Shown piece after piece: positions 1-5,841 of a stretch of 5,982 bases of DNA (position 1 is its first letter; the number at the start of each line of letters is the position of its first letter). The stretch is taken from contig DODG01000237.1 in the NCBI GenBank assembly GCA_003509065.1, positions 2,190 through 8,171 on the forward strand, given 5' to 3'. This DNA is from Acidobacteriota bacterium. GTDB taxonomy: Bacteria; Acidobacteriota; Vicinamibacteria; Vicinamibacterales; UBA823. A model generated the notes under the pieces. That model did no database searches and had not been told where the DNA came from. It saw only the letters and a program-made list of their open reading frames with translations. A program made the translations under genes and the position numbers.

Positions 1-1839
1 AGTGGCTGGGATATGGCGGAGATATTGCCAGCGGGACTCCCTCCTGTTCGGTTGCCACCGCTTCAGAAATTACAGTCGCTTGAATCTGTTTCTGATGAGG
101 ACATGGTCAATTGCGTACGATCTAATTTGCTGGATTCTGCTTCACCAACTCCTTCAGTTGAGACGCTTAGTCATGCATTCCTCCCCCATAAATTTGTAAA
201 TCACAGCCACGCAACTGCGATTTTAAGCGTGACCAATCAAGAAAACGGTGAAGAACTTTGTAAAGACATTTTTGGCCAGAAGATGGGGATAGTTCCATAC
301 ATAATGCCGGGGTTTGATCTGGCAAAACGGACATTGGAGGTGTTTCAGCAAGATCCTGATGTTGATGGACTCATACTCTTAAATCACGGGATTTTCACTT
401 TTGCAGACGATGCCAAAACCTCTTATGAGTACATGATTGATGCCATATCGGTGGCTGAGAAAAAACTTGCTACTGGGAAAAGGCATGCCTTTAAGTCCGT
501 ATCAGTTACTCCCCGACTGAAAAACGTCTCGTCTCTTGCCCCCATAATCAGGGGTGTGTGCGTTTCTCAAGGCGAGCGGATTGGTAACGAGAAAATTGAT
601 TTGCGAAACAAGTTGATTCTTGAATCGCGAACTACAGATCGCATTCTTGAGTTTGTGAATGGAAAAGAGTTAGAGAGATATAGCCAGGCTGGTGTTGCTA
701 CACCAGATCACGTAATAAGGACTAAGAACCATCCGCTGATTCTTAATCTATCAACGATAACTGAACCCGCAAATTATCTGGAACATGTTAAGAAATCGGT
801 TAAAGTGTTTCAGGAAAAATACGACTCTTATTTTCGCAGGCAGGTAAAAAATAAGGGATTGGCAAAAACCAAGTTAGATTCGATCCCTAGAATAATATTT
901 GTTCCGGGTTTTGGACTGTTTGGGCTAGGTCTCACACGTAACGACTCAGTAATAGCAGCGGATATAGCCGAAAGTTTTATCAATACAGTGAGGGGAGCTG
1001 AGTCTATTGGAAAGTATAAGTCTCTCAATGAATCTGATGTATTCGATGTTGAGTACTGGTCCTTAGAACAGGCAAAACTTTCCAGTTCTGATAATCAGCC
1101 GCTTGTTGGTAATGTTGTTGCGATAACTGGAGGTGGCGGAACGATTGGAAATGCGATTGCACATGAGTTTAGTAAGCTCGGTGCTGAGGTGGCCGTTTTA
1201 GATCTGGATTTTGCTGGGAATGAAGGCTCATATTTCCGACTTGCCTGTGACGTTACTGATCCAGCAAATGTCAAACAGGCTTTCGAAAAAATATGCAAAC
1301 ATTTTGGCGGTTTGGATATCGTGGTTTCTAATGCAGGAGCAATGTACCAAGGCGCCATGGAAGATGTAAGTGACGAGACTTTGCGGAAGAGCTTTGAGGT
1401 GAATTTCTTTTCACACCAAACGGTAATGCAAAACGCCGTAAAAATAATGAAGCTTCAGGGAGTAGGAGGCAGCTTATTGTTAAACGTGTCGAAACAAGCG
1501 GTAAATCCTGGGGCAGAAGCCGGTCCATATGGCATAGCAAAAGCGGCCACTCTAGCGTTGATGCGTCAATATGCGTTAGAGGTAGGTCCATATGGCATAC
1601 GAGTCAATGCAGTGAATCCAGATCGTATACAAAGTGGTCTTCTCACTAAAGAGATGATTCGTTCACGAGCATCAGCCCGCGGGGTCGATGCGTCAGAATA
1701 TTTGACGGAAAATATACTCGGTAGAGAAGTGACAGCTCAAGACGTTGCTTTGGCATTTACCCACTTAGCGTTATCTCAAAGTACTGTCGCCAATGTTGCC
1801 ACAGTTGATGGCGGGAATATTGCAGCTGCTCTCAGGTGA
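1..1839 (+). CDS. Bifunctional class II aldolase / short-chain dehydrogenase (rhamnulose-1-phosphate aldolase-lactaldehyde dehydrogenase type), 5' partial
   Basis: The frame is open from base 1 to the TGA at 1837-1839 (612 residues). Its first residues, SGWDM, match the interior SGWD motif of this roughly 690-residue family, so about 60-80 N-terminal residues lie outside the window; the ATG at 13 is internal. The N-terminal half is a class II aldolase: E54 in VETLSHAF, zinc ligands H68 and H70 in NHSHA, and a third His in NHGIF (129). A middle segment carries the family motifs TPDHVIRTK (about 234-242) and YWSLEQAKL (about 352-360). The C-terminal half is an NAD(P)-dependent SDR: glycine motif TGGGGTIG (376-383), acidic LDLD after beta-2 suggesting NAD+, NAG (444-446), S497, and YGIAK (Y510, K514). 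It ends in the family-typical DGGNIAAALR. Characterised relatives (RhaEW type) split L-rhamnulose 1-phosphate into DHAP and L-lactaldehyde and oxidise the aldehyde in the cytoplasm. The substrate here is inferred, since related fusions may use other ketose phosphates. Oddity: Thr replaces the second conserved Gly of the nucleotide motif. Confidence 0.9.
   Translation, partial: SGWDMAEILPAGLPPVRLPPLQKLQSLESVSDEDMVNCVRSNLLDSASPTPSVETLSHAFLPHKFVNHSHATAILSVTNQENGEELCKDIFGQKMGIVPYIMPGFDLAKRTLEVFQQDPDVDGLILLNHGIFTFADDAKTSYEYMIDAISVAEKKLATGKRHAFKSVSVTPRLKNVSSLAPIIRGVCVSQGERIGNEKIDLRNKLILESRTTDRILEFVNGKELERYSQAGVATPDHVIRTKNHPLILNLSTITEPANYLEHVKKSVKVFQEKYDSYFRRQVKNKGLAKTKLDSIPRIIFVPGFGLFGLGLTRNDSVIAADIAESFINTVRGAESIGKYKSLNESDVFDVEYWSLEQAKLSSSDNQPLVGNVVAITGGGGTIGNAIAHEFSKLGAEVAVLDLDFAGNEGSYFRLACDVTDPANVKQAFEKICKHFGGLDIVVSNAGAMYQGAMEDVSDETLRKSFEVNFFSHQTVMQNAVKIMKLQGVGGSLLLNVSKQAVNPGAEAGPYGIAKAATLALMRQYALEVGPYGIRVNAVNPDRIQSGLLTKEMIRSRASARGVDASEYLTENILGREVTAQDVALAFTHLALSQSTVANVATVDGGNIAAALR
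1522..1599 (+). repeat. 15-bp in-frame direct repeat pair inside the SDR domain
   Basis: The 15-mer GGTCCATATGGCATA occurs exactly at 1522-1536 and again at 1585-1599, 63 bases (21 codons) apart and in the same reading frame. Both copies encode GPYGI. The first supplies the catalytic tyrosine of the YxxxK motif; the second lies at the usual SDR position before RVNAVNP. Recombination between the copies would remove 21 residues in frame, including the catalytic lysine. It may be chance reuse of codons for two similar peptides. Confidence 0.85.
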
Positions 1840-1891
1840 TGTCGGAATCCTGGGTTCAAAGAATGGATGCCTCAACTATGAACAACAGGTT

Positions 1892-1919
1892 GTATCGCTA
1901 GAATTTAGTGACATTTTTT
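1892..1919 (+). terminator. Weak candidate rho-independent terminator after the aldolase/dehydrogenase gene
   Basis: CGCTA (1896-1900) can pair with TAGTG (1906-1910) across a 5-base loop, including one G-U pair. The stem can extend outward through T1895-A1911, one mismatch, T1893-A1913 and a G-U pair. A run of six T (1914-1919) follows directly. It lies about 55 bases after the stop codon and before yaaA. The stem is AT-rich and imperfect, so termination would be partial at best. Confidence 0.3.
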
Positions 1920-1950
1920 GCGATTGGATGTATGTAGGTTTAATTCGATG

Positions 1951-1990
1951 TTGACTGTGCCGCTAGCAAACTACTGAATGAGATTAATCT
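1951..1990 (+). promoter_or_regulatory. Possible promoter for yaaA with very short or absent leader
   Basis: TTGACT (1951-1956) is a good -35 hexamer. Seventeen bases later CTGAAT (1974-1979) is a poor -10 (3 of 6 matches), which would put the transcript start about ten bases before the ATG. Alternatively TAATCT (1985-1990), a TAnnnT-type -10 ending six bases before the A of the ATG at 1997, would give a leaderless mRNA. No Shine-Dalgarno sequence is seen in front of this ATG, which favours a short-leader or leaderless transcript. Both readings are tentative. Confidence 0.3.
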
Positions 1991-1996
1991 TGGCTT

Positions 1997-2812
1997 ATGG
2001 TTTCAATTCCATTAATTCTTCTACCCCCTTCGGAAGGTAAATCTTCCGGGGGTGAGGCGCGTGCGTTAGATATAACCTCTTTGTCTTTTTCGTCTTTACT
2101 CGAAAATCGAAAATTGATGATAAAAGGTCTAGTCGGCGCAAGCTCGAAACCTGAATATGCTCTGCGATTACTCGGCCTTAAAGGGAAGTCTCTTGAGACA
2201 GCAAAACTGGATAATATAAGTGTCGAAAATACTTTAACAAAGCCGGCTATCGAACGTTATACAGGAGTCATGTTCGATGCTATCGACTATCCGTCATTTA
2301 GTGATGCTGAGAAAGTAATTTTCAATGAATCTGTGATTATCATGTCCGGTCTTTTTGGGATGGTTCGACCAATGGACATGATACCGATATATAAGTTGAA
2401 GATGGGCGCCAAACTGCATGAGGGTAAAGCTTGCTCTTCAGTCTGGAAACCGTTATTGACCGAGATAATTGCGCTGGAAGGCAGACATCGTGTCATATGG
2501 GATTTACTGCCAGTTGAACACAGTGCGGCCTGGGATCCTTTGGGCGTCACTGCTGCGGCTCGGTTTACGGTCAAGTTTTTGCAACGTCGCCCGGACGGCA
2601 ATCTTAAGACGGTCAGTCACTGGTCAAAAACACTCAAAGGGGCTCTGGTTCGCTTTCTAATTTCCAACGCTGAAAAATCCGGTTCAGCTGAAACAGCGAT
2701 GACATTAGTTTCCGGTTTTGTGCATCCTGAAGGATATAAGTTGAGCGAAGAACTTACCGACGAAAGTGATTTGGCAACTCAACTTGTATTTGTTAAAGAA
2801 TTAGTTGTGTAA
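1997..2812 (+). CDS. yaaA: YaaA family (DUF328/UPF0246) peroxide stress response protein
   Basis: This 271-residue protein is close to the usual family length (about 240-260). The family motifs appear in order: LLPPSEGK at the N terminus (8-15), PAIERYTGVMFDAIDY (83-98), SGLFGMVRPMD (117-127) followed by IPIYKLKMG, and VSHWSKTLKG (206-215). There is no signal peptide or membrane segment, so it should be cytoplasmic. In E. coli, YaaA is induced by OxyR and limits DNA and protein damage during H2O2 stress by lowering unincorporated iron; its biochemical activity is not well defined. The ATG at 1997 is the only reasonable start: an in-frame TAA lies at 1985-1987, and the family begins just before LLPPSEGK. 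No ribosome binding site is evident. The LLPPSEGK start, instead of ISPAKTL as in E. coli, resembles actinobacterial members as I recall them. It has no obvious pathway link to the sugar genes on either side. The family call is firm; the physiological role in this organism is inferred. Confidence 0.92.
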   Translation: MVSIPLILLPPSEGKSSGGEARALDITSLSFSSLLENRKLMIKGLVGASSKPEYALRLLGLKGKSLETAKLDNISVENTLTKPAIERYTGVMFDAIDYPSFSDAEKVIFNESVIIMSGLFGMVRPMDMIPIYKLKMGAKLHEGKACSSVWKPLLTEIIALEGRHRVIWDLLPVEHSAAWDPLGVTAAARFTVKFLQRRPDGNLKTVSHWSKTLKGALVRFLISNAEKSGSAETAMTLVSGFVHPEGYKLSEELTDESDLATQLVFVKELVV

Positions 2813-2930
2813 TTAATCATCTGATCTGATCATTTTGAGTTATATGACGTGTAAGCGTGATTTATTACGATAAATGAACAATCTTGTACTGGTTTACTCG
2901 ATTAGCCACAGATCTCTTTGTGAGCCGATT

Positions 2931-2942
2931 TCTCCTTGGAGA
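2931..2942. promoter_or_regulatory. Short inverted repeat upstream of the uxuA-like promoter, possible operator
   Basis: TCTCC and GGAGA are perfect inverted copies separated by TT (TCTCCTTGGAGA). The two-base spacer is too short for an RNA hairpin loop, so a protein-binding site is more likely than a transcript structure. It lies about 20 bases upstream of the -35 hexamer at 2963, a position suited to an activator or a second operator. Such short repeats also occur by chance. Confidence 0.3.
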
Positions 2943-2962
2943 GGGGTAAAATGTTTGTGCTT

Positions 2963-2992
2963 TTGACGTATTAAATTTTTACCTTTTAGCAT
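2963..2992 (+). promoter_or_regulatory. Sigma70-type promoter for the uxuA-like gene
   Basis: TTGACG (2963-2968; 5 of 6 consensus) and TAGCAT (2987-2992; 4 of 6) are separated by 18 bases of AT-rich sequence. The expected transcript start is near 2999-3001, giving a leader of roughly 28-30 bases that carries the AGGAG ribosome binding site. This supports separate transcription of the uxuA-like gene from yaaA. It was found by eye, with no experimental support. Confidence 0.55.
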
Positions 2993-3011
2993 CAATCATT
3001 AATGACACATT

Positions 3012-3016
3012 AGGAG
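3012..3016 (+). promoter_or_regulatory. Shine-Dalgarno sequence of the uxuA-like gene
   Basis: AGGAG, twelve bases before the ATG at 3029. The spacing is slightly long, but no in-frame start fits it better, and the protein begins with the MKVGFNMG-type first strand expected of the family. It confirms the chosen start. Confidence 0.7.
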
Positions 3017-3028
3017 CGATCAACAGAA

Positions 3029-4027
3029 ATGAAAGTCGGATTTAACATGGGAGTCGACCCGGTCGACTATAAAGCTGCTTCTGTGGATGAAGATGATCTG
3101 AAGTTTGCTGCTCAAATGGGAGCTACTCATGTGGTATTGCAGTCGTACGCTGACGCGGGAATCGTAAAAGGTGATGCACGCTGGGAATACGATGATCTGG
3201 TACAGCTACGGCATAAGGTCGAATCAGCAGGGCTTGTGTTGGAGGCTCTTGAGAATGTGCCCTTGAAATTTTACGATCAGGTGATGCTTGGTGGTCCAGA
3301 TCGCGACCGGCAGATTGAGAATATGGTTTACACAGTTCGCAATATTGCCCGCGCCGGAATTCCTATTTTTGGTTATCACTGGATGCCTACTCTGGTCGGA
3401 CGCACCTCTCTTAGTACAAAAAATCGGGCCGGATCTCTGGTTACGTCATTTGATCTTGAAGAGGCAAACAAAGAGCCATTACTTAGGGAACGACGCTATT
3501 CGGAAGAAGAGATGTGGGAGAACTTGGAGTACTGGATTAAGATCATAATCCCGGTGGCTGAAGAGGAAGGCATTAGAACAGGAATTCATCCATGTGATCC
3601 GCCTGTTGAGTATCTGAAGGGGATTCCTCAACTTTTCCGTAGTTTTGATGCTTACAAACGACTTATTGGTATTGTTGAATCACCATCAAATTGCATTGAA
3701 TTTTGTCAAGGTACATTCAGCGAGATGGACGACGCGAAAAACGATGGCATTTATGAGATGATCGAGTATTTTGGCAATCGACAAAAAATCTTATATGTAC
3801 ATTTCAGAAATGTATCCGACACGGTTCCGAAATTCCGTGAAGAGTTTATTAATACTGGGCATGTTGACATGTACAAAGCCATGCAGTCTTACAAAAAGGT
3901 CGGCTTTGACGGTATGTTTGTTGATGACCACGTGCCTGTGGTGGTAGGGGACAGTAACTGGGGGCATCGTGGGAGGGCGTTCGCTAATGGCTACATCCAA
4001 GCATTAATGGACGTGGTCAACAATTAG
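3029..4027 (+). CDS. uxuA: Mannonate dehydratase (UxuA) family TIM-barrel enzyme, compact form
   Basis: The 332-residue cytoplasmic protein matches the UxuA family along its length. The metal-site residues are recognisable: H187 in IHPCDPP, C226 in FCQGT, H258 in YVHFRN, and D300-H301 in VDDHVP. Other family segments are IIPVAEEEGIR (173-183) and HVDMYKAM (278-285). UxuA uses Mn2+ or Fe2+ to dehydrate D-mannonate to 2-keto-3-deoxygluconate in hexuronate catabolism. E. coli UxuA has 394 residues; this one is shorter in the middle and lacks most of the insertion between the FxWMP-like segment (117-120) and the EEMWENLEYW helix. The catalytic segment reads DDHVP where E. coli has PDHGH, and the later GYSAIGR segment is replaced by NWGHRGR. 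The substrate may therefore differ from mannonate, and the symbol is family-level only. It has its own likely promoter and a clear ribosome binding site, and it converges on the ThDP gene. It could be labelled a xylose-isomerase-like TIM-barrel protein, but the UxuA motifs are more specific. Confidence 0.8.
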   Translation: MKVGFNMGVDPVDYKAASVDEDDLKFAAQMGATHVVLQSYADAGIVKGDARWEYDDLVQLRHKVESAGLVLEALENVPLKFYDQVMLGGPDRDRQIENMVYTVRNIARAGIPIFGYHWMPTLVGRTSLSTKNRAGSLVTSFDLEEANKEPLLRERRYSEEEMWENLEYWIKIIIPVAEEEGIRTGIHPCDPPVEYLKGIPQLFRSFDAYKRLIGIVESPSNCIEFCQGTFSEMDDAKNDGIYEMIEYFGNRQKILYVHFRNVSDTVPKFREEFINTGHVDMYKAMQSYKKVGFDGMFVDDHVPVVVGDSNWGHRGRAFANGYIQALMDVVNN

Positions 4028-4103
4028 TAGTCAAACGCTCATTCACTTTTTGTTATGCGAAAGTTGACGAACATCTGCCATTGGGTCTTTTATTAATCTC
4101 GAT

Positions 4104-4130
4104 GTGCTTGGACTTGCATAAGTTAAACAC
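4104..4130 (+). other. Imperfect hairpin in the convergent intergenic gap
   Basis: ACTT (4112-4115) and AAGT (4120-4123) pair around a GCAT loop. The stem can be prolonged outward to GTG (4104-4106) with CAC (4128-4130), with one G-U pair, a mismatch and a bulge. It is the best structure in the 107-base gap between the stop codons of the uxuA-like gene and the ThDP gene. Neither strand has a T-run after it, so I do not call it a terminator. Confidence 0.25.
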
Positions 4131-4134
4131 GTGA

Positions 4135-5793
4135 TTAAAGGGATCCATCGATAATCATGTCTATTACCGCTGGTTTTCCCGAATCGATCGCTGAGTTAAT
4201 AACAGAGTCTATGTCAGCCGGGTCTTCAACTCTCGAGCCTTGCATGTCGTAGGCTTGAGCTTGTGCTGCGAAATCAAGCGGGTTCGGGAAATCCATAGCG
4301 AAATAGGAGTCTGGCTGATCAAATCCGTTGAGACGGTGGTAATGATTTGCGTTCACTTTTAAAACCCGGTAGGAAGCGTTATTACATATAACGAAGATAG
4401 CAGGGATGTCTGAATTTACCGCAGTCCATAGCGCTTGGATTGTCATAATGGCGCTACCGTCTCCGATTACGCCGATTGCTGGTTGCGACGGGCTACCGAG
4501 CTTCACACCCATTACCGCTCCCATTCCCCATCCGATTGCCTGACCACGACAGCCGTAGTAGGTGCCATGTTTGGATGGTGCCAGAGCATCGAACAAAAGA
4601 CCGCCGGTACTGATGGAGTCATTAAATACAGCAGAATTTTCAGGTAAAGCTTTAGCCAGATGATCTACCATCATTGCCGGAGACATCGGCCTACCCTTTG
4701 TAGAAACACTTGCTAGTTTCCTGAAGGCTTCTGAGTATGCTTTGCTTTCGGCCGCAGCTTCTTTTGATCGGCCTCTCACAGCTTCTATTTCTGAGCCATT
4801 TAATCCGAGTGTCAGAGCTTCAGCTAATTGTGCAAGAGCTTTCCCAGGAGAGGCCACTATGCCTATGTCTGTCGGTTCTGACTTCCCGATAGCATCAGCA
4901 TTGATATCGATATGAACTAACTTAGATTTTGCTTCGATGAACTGTCCTGGCTGATAGAAGAAATCCTCAAAGACGGGGCAGCCTACGGCTACTACGACGT
5001 CGGCTGACCGGACTGCAGCGACGGCCTCAACCGTGCGCATGTTGAGATTGCCCTGCCATAACGGGTGGTTTGCGGGAAAGTTTACTCCGGTAGAATCGTG
5101 CCCGTAAGCCCTCATTCCTCCTGCTTCTGCTACAGCGACGGCGGAACCTGTTCCATCGGTATCTAAAACCCGGTCACCGACTATTAAGATTGGCCGTTGG
5201 GCACCTGCGATCAACCGACAAATGTCTTCGATAAGTTTTGGGTCAGCTGATGGAGAGATAGCTGTTTCGGATGATGGGATCAGGTCCACATCAGCAGTGT
5301 CATCAAAAGCATTTGCTGACATCGCTACGAAAGTTGGCCCTGTGGGTGCTGTTCTCGCTTCTTGGAATGCTCGGCGGATGACTGAAGGCACCTGCTCGGC
5401 ATGGGTGATCTCGGTGCTCCATTTAGCATATGGCCGAGCCATATCTGCGAGGTCCGAGCGTCCCGGGGCTATCTTACGGATGTCCTTGTTTCCAGCGGTC
5501 ATCACCATTGGAGTTCCGCCATAGAGTTGGTCGATCATCAGCGAGAGGCCATTTGACATTCCGTTATCAATATGGAGGCTTACCAGCGGCACTTTTCCAG
5601 TTGATCTCGCATAGCCTTCCGCAAGACCGACGGCTACACCTTCTTGTAGCACCAAGACATATTCAATCGACGGATATTGATCCATGACTGCCATCATGGG
5701 TGCTTCGCTGGTTCCAGGGTTGCCGAACATGTATTTGACACCTTCAGCCTCGAACATCTTAAGTAGTGCGTGCTTACCAGTGATGTGTACCAA
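4135..5793 (-). CDS. Thiamine-diphosphate-dependent decarboxylase, benzoylformate decarboxylase-like
   Basis: The 552-residue protein has the three-domain layout of ThDP decarboxylases: pyrimidine-binding domain (about 1-165), central domain (about 185-330) and ThDP-binding domain (about 370-552). The ThDP/Mg motif runs from GDGS (444-447) to NN (471-472), with D445 and N472 as expected metal ligands. E51 in LQEGVAVGLAEGYA is the cofactor-activating glutamate. The closest known enzyme by motif is Pseudomonas benzoylformate decarboxylase. It shares NPG near 25-27, a His in the LH motif (H74, equivalent to H70), a His in FPxxHPLWQGN (H243, equivalent to H281), TAG (99-101) and YAKWS (122-126). 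The active-site Ser26 of that enzyme corresponds to T28 here. It most likely decarboxylates a 2-keto acid to an aldehyde in the cytoplasm; the substrate is unknown. Acetolactate synthase-like annotation is possible but fits less well. The start is TTG at 5793: an in-frame TGA lies at 5811-5809 and AAGGA lies nine bases upstream. The preceding minus-strand gene ends 48 bases away, suggesting one operon. Confidence 0.88.
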   Translation of the reverse strand: MVHITGKHALLKMFEAEGVKYMFGNPGTSEAPMMAVMDQYPSIEYVLVLQEGVAVGLAEGYARSTGKVPLVSLHIDNGMSNGLSLMIDQLYGGTPMVMTAGNKDIRKIAPGRSDLADMARPYAKWSTEITHAEQVPSVIRRAFQEARTAPTGPTFVAMSANAFDDTADVDLIPSSETAISPSADPKLIEDICRLIAGAQRPILIVGDRVLDTDGTGSAVAVAEAGGMRAYGHDSTGVNFPANHPLWQGNLNMRTVEAVAAVRSADVVVAVGCPVFEDFFYQPGQFIEAKSKLVHIDINADAIGKSEPTDIGIVASPGKALAQLAEALTLGLNGSEIEAVRGRSKEAAAESKAYSEAFRKLASVSTKGRPMSPAMMVDHLAKALPENSAVFNDSISTGGLLFDALAPSKHGTYYGCRGQAIGWGMGAVMGVKLGSPSQPAIGVIGDGSAIMTIQALWTAVNSDIPAIFVICNNASYRVLKVNANHYHRLNGFDQPDSYFAMDFPNPLDFAAQAQAYDMQGSRVEDPADIDSVINSAIDSGKPAVIDMIIDGSL

Positions 5794-5802
5794 AATCTGA
5801 AA

Positions 5803-5807
5803 TCCTT
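5803..5807 (-). promoter_or_regulatory. Shine-Dalgarno sequence supporting the TTG start of the ThDP gene
   Basis: On the minus strand AAGGA lies nine bases before the TTG at 5793-5791. An in-frame stop (TGA, 5811-5809) excludes a longer form apart from a rare ATT codon directly before. The next internal ATG would be methionine 13, which would cut into the first helix. The TTG start is therefore well supported. Confidence 0.7.
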
Positions 5808-5841
5808 TTCATAAAATGTTCCGTTTGAGCATGATTATTTG

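Noticed and set aside
13..15. ATG as the start of the aldolase/dehydrogenase gene
   Set aside because: The codons before it (SGWD) are in frame, open to the window edge and match an interior family motif, so the true start lies outside the window.
2..199. 65-codon open frame overlapping the aldolase gene in another plus frame
   Set aside because: It lies wholly within a strongly supported coding region, has no family motif and no ribosome binding site.
1328..1591. Antisense open frame of 87 codons within the SDR domain
   Set aside because: It is a shadow of the conserved dehydrogenase frame, which carries all the catalytic motifs.
2822..2832. TGATCTGATCA palindrome just after yaaA as a terminator
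   Set aside because: A one-base spacer cannot form an RNA loop and no sizeable T-run follows.
2850..2863. CGTGA/TTACG hairpin in the spacer after yaaA as a terminator
   Set aside because: It has five pairs with one G-U, a four-base AT loop and no T-run, so chance is sufficient to explain it.
2874..2966. 30-codon plus-strand frame in the spacer before the uxuA-like gene
   Set aside because: It has no ribosome binding site, an unconvincing composition, and runs into the -35 of the likely promoter.
5222..5687. Two plus-strand open frames (100 and 85 codons) opposite the ThDP gene
   Set aside because: Both are antisense to a well-supported enzyme gene, and their products look like no known protein.
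5774..5812. 12-codon minus-strand frame from the ATG at 5812 overlapping the TTG start, as a leader peptide or translational coupling element
   Set aside because: It has only a weak upstream GGAA, and its body contains the AAGGA of the ThDP gene. Nothing supports translation beyond the presence of an ATG.
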